Of a stretch of DNA of 64,000 nucleotides, positions 1-13,118 are shown in pieces. The DNA is taken from positions 28,269,051 through 28,333,050 of the forward strand of contig CM026401.1 in NCBI GenBank assembly GCA_014843695.1, read 5' to 3'. The number at the start of each line of letters is the position of its first letter. Position 1 is the stretch's first letter. The notes under the pieces were generated by a model. That model searched no databases. It worked only from the letters and a program-made list of their open reading frames with translations, and was not told the DNA's origin. A program made the translations under genes and the position numbers. This DNA comes from Archivesica marissinica (taxonomy: Eukaryota; Mollusca; Bivalvia; Venerida; Vesicomyidae).

Positions 1-3000
1 AGGTTGGTGGACCCTCAATATTCAACCTGCCCCGTTGAAGGTTGGTGGACCCTCAATATTCAACCTGCCCATTGAAGGTTGGTGGACCCTCAATATTCAA
101 CCTGCCCCATTGAAGGTTGGTGGACCCTCAATATTCAACCTGCCCCATTGAAGGTTGGTGGACCCTCAATATTCAACCTGCCCCATTGAAGGTTGGTGGA
201 CCCTCAATATTCAACCTGCCCAGTTGAAGGTTGGTGGACCCTCAATATTCACTGCACCTGCCCCATTGAAGGTTGGTGGACCCTCAATATTCAACCTGCC
301 CGTTGAAGGTTGGTGGACCCTCAATATTCAACTGCTTGAAGGTTGGTGGACCCTCAATATTCAACCTGCCCCATTGAAGGTTGGTGGACCCTCAATATTC
401 AACCTGCCCCATTGAAGGTTGGTGGACCCTCAATATTCAACCTGCCCAGTTGAAGGTTGGTGGACCCTCAATATTCAACCTGCCCAGTTGAAGGTTGGTG
501 GACCCTCAATATTCAACCTGCCCAGTTGAAGGTTGGTGGACCCTCAATATTCAACCTGCCCCATTGAAGGTTGGTGGACCCTCAATATTCAACCTGCCCC
601 ATTGAAGGTTGGTGGACCCTCATATTCAACCTGCCCCATTGAAGGTTGGTGGACCCTCATATTCAACCTGCCCCATTGAAGGTTGGTGGACCCTCAATAT
701 TCAACCTGCCCCATTGAAGGTTGGTGGACCCTCATATTCAACCTGCCCCATTGAAGGTTGGTGGACCCTCAATATTCAACCTGCCCAGTTGGTGGACCCT
801 CATATTCAACCTGCCCCATTGAAGGTTGGTGGACCCTCAATATTCAACCTGCCCCGTTGAAGGTTGGTGGACCCTCAATATTCAACATGCCCTTGAAGGT
901 TGGTGGACCCTCAATATTCAACCTGCCCCATTGAAGGTTGGTGGACCCTCAATATTCAACCTGCCCCATTGAAGGTTGGTGGACCCTCAATATTCAACCT
1001 GCCCAGTTGAAGGTTGGTGGACCCTCAATATTCAACCTGCCCCATTGAAGGTTGGTAGACCCTCAATATTCAACCTGCCCCATTGAAGGTTGGTAGACCC
1101 TCAATATTCAACCTGCCACATTGAAGGTTGGTAGACCCTCAATATTCAACCTGCCCAGTTGAAGGTTGGTGGACCCTCAATATTCAACCTGCCCAGTTGA
1201 AGGTTGGTGGACCCTCAATATTCAACCTGCCCCATTGAAGGTTGGTGGACCCTCAATATTCAACCTGCCCCATTGAAGGTTGGTGGACCCTCAATATTCA
1301 ACCTGCCCCATTGAAGGTTGGTAGACCCTCAATATTCAACCTGCCCATTGAAGGTTGGTGGACCCTCAATATTCACTGCCCCATTGAAGGTTGGTGGACC
1401 CTCATATTCAACCTCCCCATTGAAGGTTGGTGGACCCTCAATATTCAACCTGCCCCATTGAAGGTTGGTGGACCCTCAATATTCAACCTGCCCCATTGAA
1501 GGTTGGTAGACCCTCAATATTCAACCTGCACCATTGAAGGTTGGTGGACCCTCAATATTCAACCTGCCCCATTGAAGGTTGGTGGACCCTCATATTCAAC
1601 CTCCCCATTGAAGGTTGGTGGACCCTCAATATTCAACCTGCCCCATTGAAGGTTGGTGGACCCTCAATATTCAACCTGCCCCGTTGAAGGTTGGTGGACC
1701 CTCAATATTCAACCTGCCCAGTTGAAGGTTGGTGGACCCTCATATTCAACCTGCCCCATTGAAGGTTGGTGGACCCTCAATATTCAACCTGCCCCATTGA
1801 AGGTTGGTGGACCCTCATATTCAACCTGCCCCATTGAAGGTTGGTGGACCCTCAATATTCAACCTGCCCCATTGAAGGTTGGTGGACCCTCAATATTCAA
1901 CCTGCCCAGTTGAAGGTTGGTGGACCCTCAATATTCAACCTGCCCAGTTGAAGGTTGGTGGACCCTCAATATTCAACCTGCCCAGTTGAAGGTTGGTGGA
2001 CCCTCAATATTCAACCTGCCCAGTTGAAGGTTGGTGGACCCTCAATATTCAACCTGCCCCATTGAAGGTTGGTGGACCCTCAATATTCAACCTGCCCCAT
2101 TGAAGGTTGGTGGACCCTCATATTCAACCTGCCCCATTGAAGGTTGGTGGACCCTCAATATTCAACCTGCCCCATTGAAGGTTGGTGGACCCTCAATATT
2201 CAACCTGCCCCATTGAAGGTTGGTGGACCCTCATATTCAACCTGCCCCATTGAAGGTTGGTGGACCCTCAATATTCAACCTGCCCAGTTGGTGGACCTCA
2301 TATTCAACCTGCCCCATTGAAGGTTGGTGGACCTTCAATATTCAACCTGCCCCGTTGAAGGTTGGTGGATCCTCAATATTCAACATGCTGCCTTGAAGGT
2401 TGGTGGACCCTCAATATTCAACCTGCACCATTGAAGGTTGGTGGACCCTCAATATTCAACCTGCCCCATTGAAGGTTGGTAGACCCTCAATATTCAACCT
2501 GCCCAGTTGAAGGTTGGTGGACCCTCAATATTCAACATGCCCCATTGAAGGTTGGTGGACCCTCAATATTCAACCTGCCCCATTGAAGGTTGGTAGACCC
2601 TCAATATTCAACCTGCCCATTGAAGGTTGGTGGACCCTCAATATTCAACCTGCCCCATTGAAGGTTGGTGGACCCTCAATATTCAACCTGCCCCGTTGAA
2701 GGTTGGTGGACCCTCAATATTCAACCTGCCCAGTTGAAGGTTGGTGGACCCTCAATATTCAACCTGCCCAGTTGAAGGTTGGTGGACCCTCAATATTCAA
2801 CCTGCCCCATTGAAGGTTGGTAGACCCTCAATATTCAACCTGCCCCATTGAAGGTTGGTAGACCCTCAATATTCAACCTGCCACATTGAAGGTTGGTAGA
2901 CCCTCAATATTCAACCTGCCCAGTTGAAGGTTGGTGGACCCTCAATATTCAACCTGCCCCATTGAAGGTTGGTAGACCCTCAATATTCAACCTGCCCCAT

Positions 3001-4157
3001 TGAAGGTTGGTGGACCCTCAATATTCAACCTGCCCCATTGAAGGTTGGTGGACCCTCATATTCAACCTCCCCATTGAAGGTTGGTGGACCCTCAATATTC
3101 AACCTGCCCCATTGAAGGTTGGTGGACCCTCAATATTCAACCTGCCCCATTGAAGGTTGGTGGACCCTCATATTCAACCTGCCCCATTGAAGGTTGGTGG
3201 ACCCTCAATATTCAACCTGCCCCATTGAAGGTTGGTGGACCCTCAATATTCAACCTGCCCAGTTGAAGGTTGGTGGACCCTCAATATTCAACCTGCCCAG
3301 TTGGTGGACCCTCATATTCAACCTGCCCCATTGAAGGTTGGTGGACCTTCAATATTCAACCTGCCCCGTTGAAGGTTGGTGGACCCTCAATATTCAACAT
3401 GCTGCCTTGAAGGTTGGTGGACCCTCAATATTCAACCTGCACCATTGAAGGTTGGTGGACCCTCAATATTCAACCTGCCCCATTGAAGGTTGGTAGACCC
3501 TCAATATTCAACCTGCCCAGTTGAAGGACCTCAATATTCAACCTGCCCAGTTGAAGGTTGGTGGACCCTCGTATTCAACCTGCCCCATTGAAGATTGGTA
3601 GACCCTCAATATTCAACCTGCCCCATTGAAGGTTGGTGGACCCTCGTATTCAACCTGCCCCATTGAAGGTTGGTGGACCCTCAATATTCAACCTGCCCCA
3701 TTGAAGGTTGGTGGACCCTCAATATTCAACCTGCCCAGTTGAAGGTTGGTGGACCCTCAATATTCAACCTGCCCAGTTGAAGGTTGGTGGACCCTCAATA
3801 TTCAACCGGCCCAGTTGAAGGTTGGTGGACCCTCAATATTCAACCGGCCCAGTTGAAGGTTGGTGGACCCTCAATATTCAACCTGCCCCATTGAAGGTTG
3901 GTGGACCCTCAATATTCAACATGCCCCATGGAAGGTTGGTGGACCCTCGTATTCAACCTGCCCCATTGAAGGTTGGTGGACCCTCGTATTCAACCTGCCC
4001 CATTGAAGGTTGGTGGACCCTCAATATTCAACCTGCCCCATTGAAGGTTGGTGGACCCTCAATATTCAACCCGCCCCATTGAAGGTTCGTGGACCCTCAA
4101 TATTCAACCTGCCCCATTGAAGGTTCGTGGACCCTCAATATTCAACCCGCCCCATTG
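1..4157. repeat. 38-bp minisatellite, about 109 copies
   Basis: Direct tandem repeat with monomer GGTTGGTGGACCCTCAATA + TTCAACCTGCCCC + ATTGAA. The period is 38 bp, with 36-37 bp variants (CATATTCAAC lacking one AAT step; CCCATTG; CCCAGTTG). Sub-variants GGTAGACC and CTCGTATT are clustered, so blocks have been duplicated locally. Truncated monomers (AGTTGGTGGACC near 790, 2286 and 3299) recur with the same neighbours. Each monomer can fold on CAACCT...AGGTTG. The left end is cut by the window edge; the right end decays (GGTTCGTGG variants) into unique sequence. The short open frames inside shift frame at every monomer and are not genes. Confidence 0.97.
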
Positions 4158-5183
4158 ATGGACTCGGATATGGCATGTGTGGTAGAAACAGGTTTGTCTG
4201 GTTCCTTTTTGTACATTTTGTAAAAGAACGATGGTGAGAAAGATTCTGATAGCTGGGGATCGAATGTTCATATCTCCAAAACATGTCACCCAATTTCGTG
4301 ACCAAAACAAACCAAGTGATTGTACTCTTTCTGCCGATAGCTGGGGATTGAACCTATGACATTCAAGATATCACTATATTTATAGTTTGGGAATGAAGCT
4401 TTAAAATAGCCCGGATAAAGTTTGTAGCAGTCAGCAATGGGTTATAGAGATGCATCTAGGACAAATTGTGGTCCTTATGTGAAGCCGGCATGCATGCTGT
4501 AAAGTGTCATCAAAATCCATCACGGTTTTAAAGATGAAACCCGGATAGGTGGACAGATGGATTTGCATAATTATATGTTATATATGTGTTACCTCCCCAT
4601 TAGTCCAGTAAAAGTTTTTCATCCCATATCCAAGAAAGAATCAATGGCAAATTTCAGAGGATATCAGTATTGTTGACTTAATTTTGTACACTTGTTTCCA
4701 CCTCCATTTTGGAAATCCGACATTTGTAAAATTTCAGGACATAGGCAATCTTGTCGACGTAATTTAGTTTTCTGTACCTACCTATTCCGGGAAAACACAT
4801 TTGAAACTGCAGTGGATGTCACTAATGTAGACATAATTTAGTAATATGGAGAACAGCTCCACTGGCATAAATGATTGGAATGTTGCTCTGGACTAATTTT
4901 ATTCAGTTACAAGTTTACCTCAAATTTCAGGGAGTCATTGTCAATTTAATTTTAGTAAGGGTATGATTTACCAGCCATTTTTTAAAAATGTCATTGGCAA
5001 ACTATTTGGGAAGTCGCTAGTTTCCAACTACGTTAGTCTTTACTCTACATTACCTGGATTTGCAGCTGCATAACCGGATGAAATAGATAACGAAACAGAA
5101 ATGCCACCATAAAAAGGTTTCTTTATTTCAAAATCATGTCATTATTGTAGTAATTATTGTTTATGTAACTAATATAATTGGAC
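4158..5183. other. non-coding spacer, AT-rich
   Basis: No exon was recognised. Two copies of a GATAGCTGGGGATYGAA motif (about 4249 and 4336) look like a degraded SINE: the reverse complement GGTTCAATCCCCAGC resembles a Pol III B box. Otherwise nothing structured. Confidence 0.5.
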
Positions 5184-6240
5184 GGACAATATATGAGAGG
5201 TATGCACAATAGAAGATGAGCACAATATAGAGGAGGTATGCACAATATGTGGACAATATAGGAGAGGTATGCACAATATGTGGACAATATAGGAGAGGTA
5301 TGCACAATAGAAGATGAGCACAATATAGAGGAGGTATGCACAATATGTGGACAATATAGGAGGTATGGATAATATAGGAGAGGTGTGCACAATATAGAGG
5401 AGGTATGGACAATATAGGAGAGGTGTGCACAATATAGAGGAGGTATGGACAATATAGGAGAGGTGTGGATAATATAGGAGAGGTGTGCACAATATGTGGA
5501 CAATATAGGAGAGGTGTGGACAATATAGGAGAGGTGTGCACAATATGTGGACAATATATGAGAGGTGTGGACAATATAGAGGAGGTATGGACAATATAGG
5601 AGAGGTGTGGATAATATAGGAGAGGTGTGCACAATATGTGGACAATATAGGAGAGGTGTGGACAATATAGGAGAGGTGTGCACAATATGTGGACAATATA
5701 GGAGAGGTGTGCACAATATGTGGACAATATAGGAGAGGTGTGGACAATATAGGAGAGGTGTGCACAATATGTGGACAATATAGGAGAGGTGTGCACAATG
5801 TGGACAATATAGGAGGTGTGCACAATATGTGGACAATATAGGAGAGGTATGCACAATATGTGGACAATATAGGAGAGGTGTGCACAATATGTGGACAATA
5901 TAGGAGGTGTGGACAATATAGGAGAGGTGTGCACAATATGTGGACAATATAGGAGAGGTGTGGACAATATAGGAGAGGTGTGCACAATATAGGAGAGGTA
6001 TGCACAATATGTAGACAATATAGGAGAGGTATGCACAATATATGGACAATATAGGAGAGGTATGCACAATATGTGGACAATATAGGAGAGGTGTGCACAA
6101 TATGTGGACAATATAGAAGATGTGTGCACAATATGTGGACAATATAGGAGATGTGTGGACAATATAGGAGAGGTGTGCACAATATGTGGACAATATAGGA
6201 GATGTGTGCACAATATGTGGACAATATAGGAGAGGTGTGC
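5184..6240. repeat. 31/20-bp mixed minisatellite
   Basis: Monomers GGACAATATAGGAGAGGTGT (20 bp) and the same plus GCACAATATGT (31 bp) alternate irregularly. The minus strand has no stop codon in any of its three frames over about 1 kb, because neither monomer yields TAA, TAG or TGA in that direction. This is compositional, not evidence of coding: the proteins would be Tyr/His/Cys/Pro-rich and change frame at each 31-bp monomer. Confidence 0.95.
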
Positions 6241-6609
6241 ATGAAAGACTGAGAAACAATAACAATTTGATGGCGAGAGAGTGAGTAGAAAGTAATATAA
6301 ATACTACTTGCTGAATATCGCCTTCTGCTACACTGTATATAGAATTTGATTAAAACGTTTTGTAGTTACAAATTTAACCATATAGTAGCCAAGTCCAATA
6401 TGGTTCATGAAGTTTGTGTATAAAACTGGACCATGATGTGCTATAAGAGATTGCTTAGATCTCAAACATAAACATTTCATCTTCAGAGCTTCAAAATGAA
6501 GAAGTATGTTAAACAGTCGTGCCATGGTTTGTAACTAGTAGGTGATGGATGCCACTGCCATAGGCAGAGAATGTGCAGTCCAGACTGGAAATATAGACTC
6601 GGACGGATG

Positions 6610-6610
<1 letters not shown>

Positions 6611-6649
<39 letters not shown>
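6611..6649. repeat. (ACAG)n microsatellite
   Basis: About ten ACAG units following CGGACGGATGG. Confidence 0.95.
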
Positions 6650-6690
6650 CATGAATCCATCCATAGCTGAAGAAGTTACAGCCCGGATAG

Positions 6691-6885
6691 GAAATATTGT
6701 ACCTCCATTTCCCATTTAATCACCAAGTGTGACCTTGTGAAGGTACGGACGTAGGGAAATATTGTACCTCCATTTCCCATTTAATCACCAAGTGTGACCT
6801 TGTGAAGGTACGGACGTAGGGAAATATTGTACCTCCATTTCCCATTTAATCACCAAGTGTGACCTTGTGAAGGTACGGACGTAGG
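6691..6885. repeat. 65-bp tandem triplication
   Basis: Three essentially identical 65-bp copies beginning GAAATATTGTACCTCC (starts 6691, 6756, 6821) and ending GGTACGGACGTAG. Near-identity suggests recent amplification. Confidence 0.95.
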
Positions 6886-7012
6886 TATTGTGTTCACTTA
6901 TATATGGTGAATATTTGTGGCACATGAAATAACAGCCTGGACAGAAAATATTGACTCGTATGGACAGTGCAAAATGCAAAAATGTTATGCCCCCCCGAAG
7001 AAGAAATTGAGG

Positions 7013-7553
7013 TATAAAATCAAGAAAGTAGGTCAATGTCTTTAAAGGTCAATTACGGTCAATATTGTAACTTATTTGCAAAACTACATACATATATTCT
7101 AAATTTCAAGACTTAAGGTTAAAAGCAGGAAAGTATGGTCAATGAATATATTGAATGAAATCTGTTTGCAACTGGTCGGAGTCACAATTTGAATTTTTTT
7201 ACGAGAGAACAGCCAGATACACATCACATTTCTAAGGTATGTGCCATATGGGTATTTTGACAAGAAGATTTTTAAAGTTTTCTACATAGGCATATAGGGA
7301 AATATAGCTTTGCCAGGTATGTTATGACTAACTCGAATAAGTTTAGCCTAAGAATTTTAAGTGTACTGTATAGACAAATAGGGAATATTAGTAGCTTCCG
7401 CTCATAGGCTCAAATCATTAATTTTACAATTTTGTAAAATTTATTTATTTGTACAGGAATATGACATTTTACAATTTCCACAGTATGACCATCTTTCAGC
7501 ATTCTAGGAATAGACTTTAGGAGAATTCTCACACACCATGAAAACTCTTTTAA
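7013..7553. other. non-coding spacer
   Basis: AT-rich sequence; no exon, RNA gene or repeat was recognised. Confidence 0.4.
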
Positions 7554-7605
7554 CCCTGCCAAACCAAACTGCTTACCAACCCTGCCAAACCAAACTGCTT
7601 ACCAA
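7554..7605. repeat. 26-bp tandem duplication containing a 5' splice-site-like motif
   Basis: Two perfect 26-bp copies (7554-7579, 7580-7605) of CCCTGCCAAACC + AAACTGCTTACCAA. On the minus strand each contains TTG|GTAAGC, a good 5' splice-site match. The copy nearer to 7606 would be the donor of the candidate exon at 7603-7741. Confidence 0.85.
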
Positions 7606-7741
7606 GTCCGGTGGCTGCACGGTTAAGAGGGGTTTCACTGAATGCATTGCCTTCAATTGATTGAATACAAGCTGATGTAGATGACTCTACACTACACACA
7701 ACGCCATGTAACATTGAAACAAAAGAAAACAAAATGAGCAA
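7603..7741 (-). CDS. candidate single exon, possible ankyrin-like fragment (doubtful)
   Basis: A minus-strand stretch with non-repetitive, protein-like codons ends at ACTTG|GTAAGC (exon end 7603). In one frame it reads ...SACIQSIEGNAFSETPLNRA..., where TPLNRAATG resembles the TPLHxAAxxG core of an ankyrin repeat. Upstream is a branch-like CTTAACTGAT, a pyrimidine-rich tract (TTTTGTTTTCTTTTGTTTC) and a first AG at GTGTGTAG. It could therefore be an internal exon starting about 7695, or a first exon using the in-frame ATG of MLHGVV. No partner exon was found, and the match is too short to name a gene. It lies downstream of the FOXJ3-like stop codon, so it would belong to another gene on the same strand. 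Confidence 0.22.
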
Positions 7742-7900
7742 AATATGTGTAAAATCAGTTAAGGCCAGCCTTGGTGTCCTAGTAAATACAAGGTCTGAAG
7801 TGCATCGCTATGTATTAAATACGATATTAGTGTGGGGGGGGGGTTACGATGGCCTTGGTCTTACCTTCAGCACATTGTAAATATGAAGCATCCTATATGC

Positions 7901-8012
7901 CGCTACATTCCTATCTTGCTACATTCCTATCTTGCTACATTCCTATCTCGCTACATTCCTATCTCGCTACATTCCTATCTCGCTACATTCCTATCTCGCT
8001 ACATTCCTATCT
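7901..8012. repeat. 16-bp minisatellite, 7 copies
   Basis: CGCTACATTCCTATCT repeated seven times with C/T variation (CTTGC or CTCGC). Confidence 0.95.
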
Positions 8013-8307
8013 TGTCGATAAAATCAGTTTGTTTCAAATCTCATTTATAGCAACATTCACATCTGGTGGAATCACAGTGTTCAAAATTGCCTTGCGATCA
8101 CATGAGTAGGGCATTAAGGATCCGGATACCACAATGGTTTAATTATGCATAGAATGGAGTAGGTATGCTCTACATAATAACATCGCATTGAGCTATAATT
8201 TCCAAATAGGGAGAACTGTTTATGAGGGAGAAGTGCTCAAAATAAATCACTATATAATCTCCCTCAGCTGAAAATAGGAAGCAATGAGAGACATTCTACC
8301 ATCCATA

Positions 8308-8373
8308 CTTGCCTATAAGACGAGTTTTTTACAACCAGAGTATGGCCTCAAACTGGACTCTCGTCTTAGTGAG
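8308..8373. mobile_element. short foldback element (CCTATAAGACGAG family)
   Basis: GCCTATAAGACGAGT and an inverted CTCGTCTTAGTGAG flank a core containing TATGGCCTCAAA. The same core and inverted ends occur at 41276-41334, so this is a dispersed foldback or MITE remnant. More degenerate copies of the arm (CTCGTCTTATACGCGAG, CTTATAGGCGA) lie at about 8545-8640. Confidence 0.55.
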
Positions 8374-8865
8374 TGCTAAAAATATAATGTTAAAAAAAAA
8401 GTTTTTTCTTAAAATGTATTAAATTTATGGTATCCATAATTATTATGTTTTTCGAAAAGAAGAACTTCGACACTGAAAGTTTCTTCAACTTGCACTGGTG
8501 GCCAAACATGCAATTTATACATGGTCTGGTGTCCATTTTATCAACTCGTCTTATACGCGAGTACATGCCAAGACCCATAGATTTCATTACCAAAGTAGGG
8601 GAGTCATATTATAGGCGAGAGTGTCTTATAGGCGATAATTGACTGCTCACTGAATCCCCACTTATAGCACAGATATGTCCGACTACAGATCCCACACCTT
8701 ATCGTATTGCAGAAAGAAATCACAAAAATAAACAAGTTTCGTAAACAAATCGTCAATAATTGAGCACTATATAAAAACGAATATTTGTATAATATATTAA
8801 TTATATAAAACAAACACCAAGTTGGTGATCGGTAGATAACACATAATCAAGTCTTAAAATAATCT

Positions 8866-9741
8866 AAATCCATGTACATACATATATACGTGTGTTAACA
8901 TGAAATCCATGTACATACATATATACGTGTGTTAACATGAAATCCATGTACATACATGTGTTAACATGAAATCCATGTACATACATGTGTTAACATGAAA
9001 TCCATGTACATACATATATACGTGTGTTAACATGAAATCCATGTACATACATATATACGTGTGTTAACATGAAATCCATGTACATACATATATACGTGTG
9101 TTAACATGAAATCCATGTACATACATGTGTTAACATGAAATCCATGTACATACATGTGTTAACATGAAATCCATGTACATACATGTGTTAACATGAAATC
9201 CATGTACATACATGTGTTAACATGAAATCCATGTACATACATGTGTTAACATGAAATCCATGTACATACATGTGTTAACATGAAATCCATGTACATACAT
9301 GTGTTAACATGAAATCCATGTACATACATGTGTTAACATGAAATCCATGTACATACATGTGTTAACATGAAATCCATGTACATACATATATACGTGTGTT
9401 AACATGAAATCCATGTACATACATATATACGTGTGTTAACATGAAATCCATGTACATACATATATACGTGTGTTAACATGAAATCCATGTACATACATGT
9501 GTTAACATGAAATCCATGTACATACATGTGTTAACATGAAATCCATGTACATACATGTGTTAACATGAAATCCATGTACATACATGTGTTAACATGAAAT
9601 CCATGTACATACATGTGTTAACATGAAATCCATGTACATACATGTGTTAACATGAAATCCATGTACATACATGTGTTAACATGAAATCCATGTACATACA
9701 TGTGTTAACATGAAATCCATGTACATACATGTGTTAACATG
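8866..9741. repeat. 37/29-bp two-length minisatellite with higher-order pattern
   Basis: Long (37 bp) and short (29 bp) monomers differ by an internal 8-bp segment. Both start AAATCCATGTACATACAT and end GTGTTAACATG; the long form has ATATATAC in between. Order along the array: LL, SS, LLL, about nine S, LLL, about nine S. The last L-plus-S block is a duplication of the previous one. Confidence 0.95.
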
Positions 9742-9892
9742 AAATCATAACATAAATATTGTATATACGAGATAATCAATTTCGTAATCAGAGTAAACGC
9801 AACCATAGACACTTCTAGAGCCCACAATTCAGGAAAATAATCTACAATGCCTCGAGACAGGCTATGGAAATAACTTGTGACTGTAAGTATGG

Positions 9893-10066
9893 AGCAAATT
9901 TTATCGACCACCACACTGTACTTATAGTGACATTGTGAATGTTTAGGTACAGCAAATGTTATCGACCACCACACTGTACTTATAGTGACATTGTGAATGT
10001 TTAGGTACAGCAAATGTTATCGACCACCACACTGTACGTATAGTGTCATTGTGAATGTTTAGGTAC
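9893..10066. repeat. 58-bp tandem triplication
   Basis: Three copies starting AGCAAATKTTATCGACCACC at 9893, 9951 and 10009. The third differs by a few substitutions (CGTATAGTGTC). Confidence 0.93.
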
Positions 10067-10182
10067 AGTCTGCTTTCAAACCCAAATCATAAAACAAGTC
10101 TGAGCACTCTACCTGCACTAGAGAAAATATGTTAACACTGATAAAAGTACTCATGAATTAAACTGATGAAATCACGCGGTAT

Positions 10183-10780
10183 GTGTGTACACTATCCCAC
10201 ATACATGTATATAACATAATCTCCCATACAGGGTGTGTACACTATCCCACATACATGTGTACTCATGTATATAACATAATCTCCCATACAGGGTGTGTAC
10301 ACTATCCCACATACATGTGTACTCATGTATATAACATAATCTCCCATACAGGGTGTGTACACTATCCCACATACATGTGTACTCATGTATATAACATAAT
10401 CTCCCATACAGGGTGTGTACACTATCCCACATACATGTGTACTCATGTATATAACATAATCTCCCATACAGGGTGTGTACACTATCCCACATACATGTGT
10501 ACTCATGTATATAACATAAATCTCCCATACAGGGTGTGTACACTATCCCACATACATGTGTACTCATGTATATAACATAATCTCCCATACAGGGTGTGTA
10601 CACTATCCCACATACATGTGTACTCATGTATATAACATAATCTCCCATACAGGGTGTGTACACTATCCCACATACATGTGTAATCATGTATATAACATAA
10701 TCTCCCATACAGGGTGTGTACACTATCCCACATACATGTGTAATCATGTATATAACATAATCTCCCAGGGTGTGTACATT
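10183..10780. repeat. 60-bp minisatellite, about 10 copies
   Basis: Monomer TGTGTACACTATCCCACATA + CATGTGTACTCATGTATA + TAACATAATCTCCCATACAG GG. It is exactly 60 bp apart from one A insertion near 10519, and both end monomers are shortened. Open frames on both strands arise because 60 is a multiple of three and the monomer lacks stops; they are not genes. Confidence 0.95.
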
Positions 10781-10911
10781 TTCCAACAAATCAGGCTTTG
10801 ACTGCATCACTCATGTCCCAAGAAAGGAATTGGCAAAATCAATGTGTATGGCCTTTAATAACATGCGTATGATATTGACCTGGATTGAATACAGGAGACA
10901 TTGACCACAAT

Positions 10912-10942
10912 GGTGAGGTGATCGAGCGGTAAAGGTATGCAA
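10912..10942 (+). repeat. tRNA-like A-box remnant at the array edge
   Basis: GGTGATCGAGCGGTAAAGG resembles a tRNA/SINE A box (TRGYNNARYNGG class). It sits exactly at the left boundary of the 54-bp array, suggesting the array grew from a SINE head. No B box is visible in its usual place. Confidence 0.3.
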
Positions 10943-13118
10943 CAGATAATATGCAGGAGTGACATAGACCATGATGGTGGGGTAATGGTATGCAACAGAT
11001 AATATGCAGGATTGACATTGACCATGATGGTGGGGTTATGGTATGTGACACGTAATATGCAGGAGTGACATTGACCATGATGGTGGGGTAATGGTATGCA
11101 ACAGATAATATGCAGGAGTGACATTGACCATGATGGTGGGGTAATGGTATGCAACAGATAATATGCAGGAGTGACATTGACCATGATGGTGGGGTAATGG
11201 TATGCAACAGATAATATGCAGGAGTGACATTGACCATGATGCTGGGGTAATGGTATGCAACAGATAATATGCAGGAGTGACATTGACCATGATGGTGGGG
11301 TTATGGTATGTGACAGATACTATGCAGGAGTGACATTGACCATGATGCTGGGGTTATGGTATGTGACAGATACTATGCAGGAGTGACATTGACCATGATG
11401 GTGGGGTTATGGTATGTGACAGATACTATGCAGGAGTGACATTGACCATGATGGTGGGGTTATGGTATGTGACATATACTATGCAGGAGTGACATTGACC
11501 ATGATGCTGGGGTTATGGTATGTGACAGATAATATGCAGGAGTGACATTGACCATGATGGTGGGGTAATGGTATGTGACAGATACTATGCAGGAGTGACA
11601 TTGACCATGATGCTGGGATTATGGTATGTGACAGATACTATGCAGGATTGACATTGACCATGATGGTGGGGTAAAGGTATGCAACAGATAATATGCAGGA
11701 GTGACATTGACCATGATGGTGGGGTTATGGTATGTGACATATACTATGCAGGAGTGACATTGACCATGATGCTGGGGTTATGGTATGTGACAGATACTAT
11801 GCAGGAGTGACATTGACCATGATGCTGGTGTTATGGTATGTGACAGATACTATGCAGGAGTGACATTGACCATGATGGTGGGGTAATGGTATGTGACAGA
11901 TACTATGCAGGAGTGACATTGACCATGATGCTGGGGTTATGGTATGTGACAGATACTATGCAGGAGTGACATTGACCATGATGGTGGGGTAATGGTATGT
12001 GACAGATACTATGCAGGAGTGACATTGACCATGATGCTGGTGTTATGGTATGTGACAGATACTATGCAGGAGTGACATTGACCATGATGGTGGGGTTATG
12101 GTATGTGACAGATACTATGCAGGAGTGACATTGACCATGATGCTGGGGTTATGGTATGTGACAGATACTATGCAGGAGTGACATTGACCATGATGCTGGG
12201 GTTATGGTATGTGACAGATACTATGCAGGAGTGACATTGACCATGATGGTGGGGTTATGGTATGTGACAGATACTATGCAGGAGTGACATTGACCATGAT
12301 GGTGGGGTTATGGTATGTGACAGATACTATGCAGGAGTGACATTGACCATGATGCTGGGGTTATGGTATGTGACAGATACTATGCAGGAGTGACATTGAC
12401 CATGATGCTGGGGTTATGGTATGTGACAGATACTATGCAGGAGTGACATTGACCATGATGCTGGGGTTATGGTATGTGACAGATACTATGCAGGAGTGAC
12501 ATTGACCATGATGCTGGGGTTATGGTATGTGACAGATACTATGCAGGAGTGACATTGACCATGATGGTGGGGTTATGGTATGTGACAGATACTATGCAGG
12601 AGTGACATTGACCATGATGGTGGGGTTATGGTATGTGACAGATACTATGCAGGAGTGACATTGACCATGATGGTGGGGTTATGGTATGTGACAGATACTA
12701 TGCAGGAGTGACATTGACCATGATGCTGGGGTTATGGTATGTGACAGATACTATGCAGGAGTGACATTGACCATGATGCTGGGGTTATGGTATGTGACAG
12801 ATACTATGCAGGAGTGACATTGACCATGATGCTGGGGTTATGGTATGTGACAGATACTATGCAGGAGTGACATTGACCATGATGCTGGGGTTATGGTATG
12901 TGACAGATACTATGCAGGAGTGACATTGACCATGATGCTGGGGTTATGGTATGTGACAGATACTATGCAGGAGTGACATTGACCATGATGCTGGGGTTAT
13001 GGTATGTGACAGATACTATGCAGGAGTGACATTGACCATGATGCTGGGGTTATGGTATGTGACAGATACTATGCAGGAGTGACATTGACCATGATGCTGG
13101 GGTTATGGTATGTGACAC
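10930..13118. repeat. 54-bp minisatellite, about 40 copies
   Basis: Monomer GGTTATGGTATGTGACAGAT + ACTATGCAGGAGTGACATTG + ACCATGATGCTGGG. The left third carries the GTAATGGTATGCAACAGATAA variant; the right part is homogenised to GTGACAGATACT. The GATGGTGGGG / GATGCTGGGG alternation forms mixed blocks, then becomes pure GATGCTGGGG near the right end. Confidence 0.96.

Noticed and set aside
5123..6265. Three overlapping minus-strand frames of 350-380 codons
   Set aside because: All three frames are open at once because the 31- and 20-bp monomers lack stop trinucleotides; a real gene would use one.
7859..7870. AAG|GTAAGA donor-like string on the minus strand next to the 16-bp array
   Set aside because: No open coding stretch or acceptor of reasonable quality upstream; likely chance.
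10172..10810. 212-codon minus-strand frame and plus-strand frames
   Set aside because: 60-bp minisatellite read-through in several frames.
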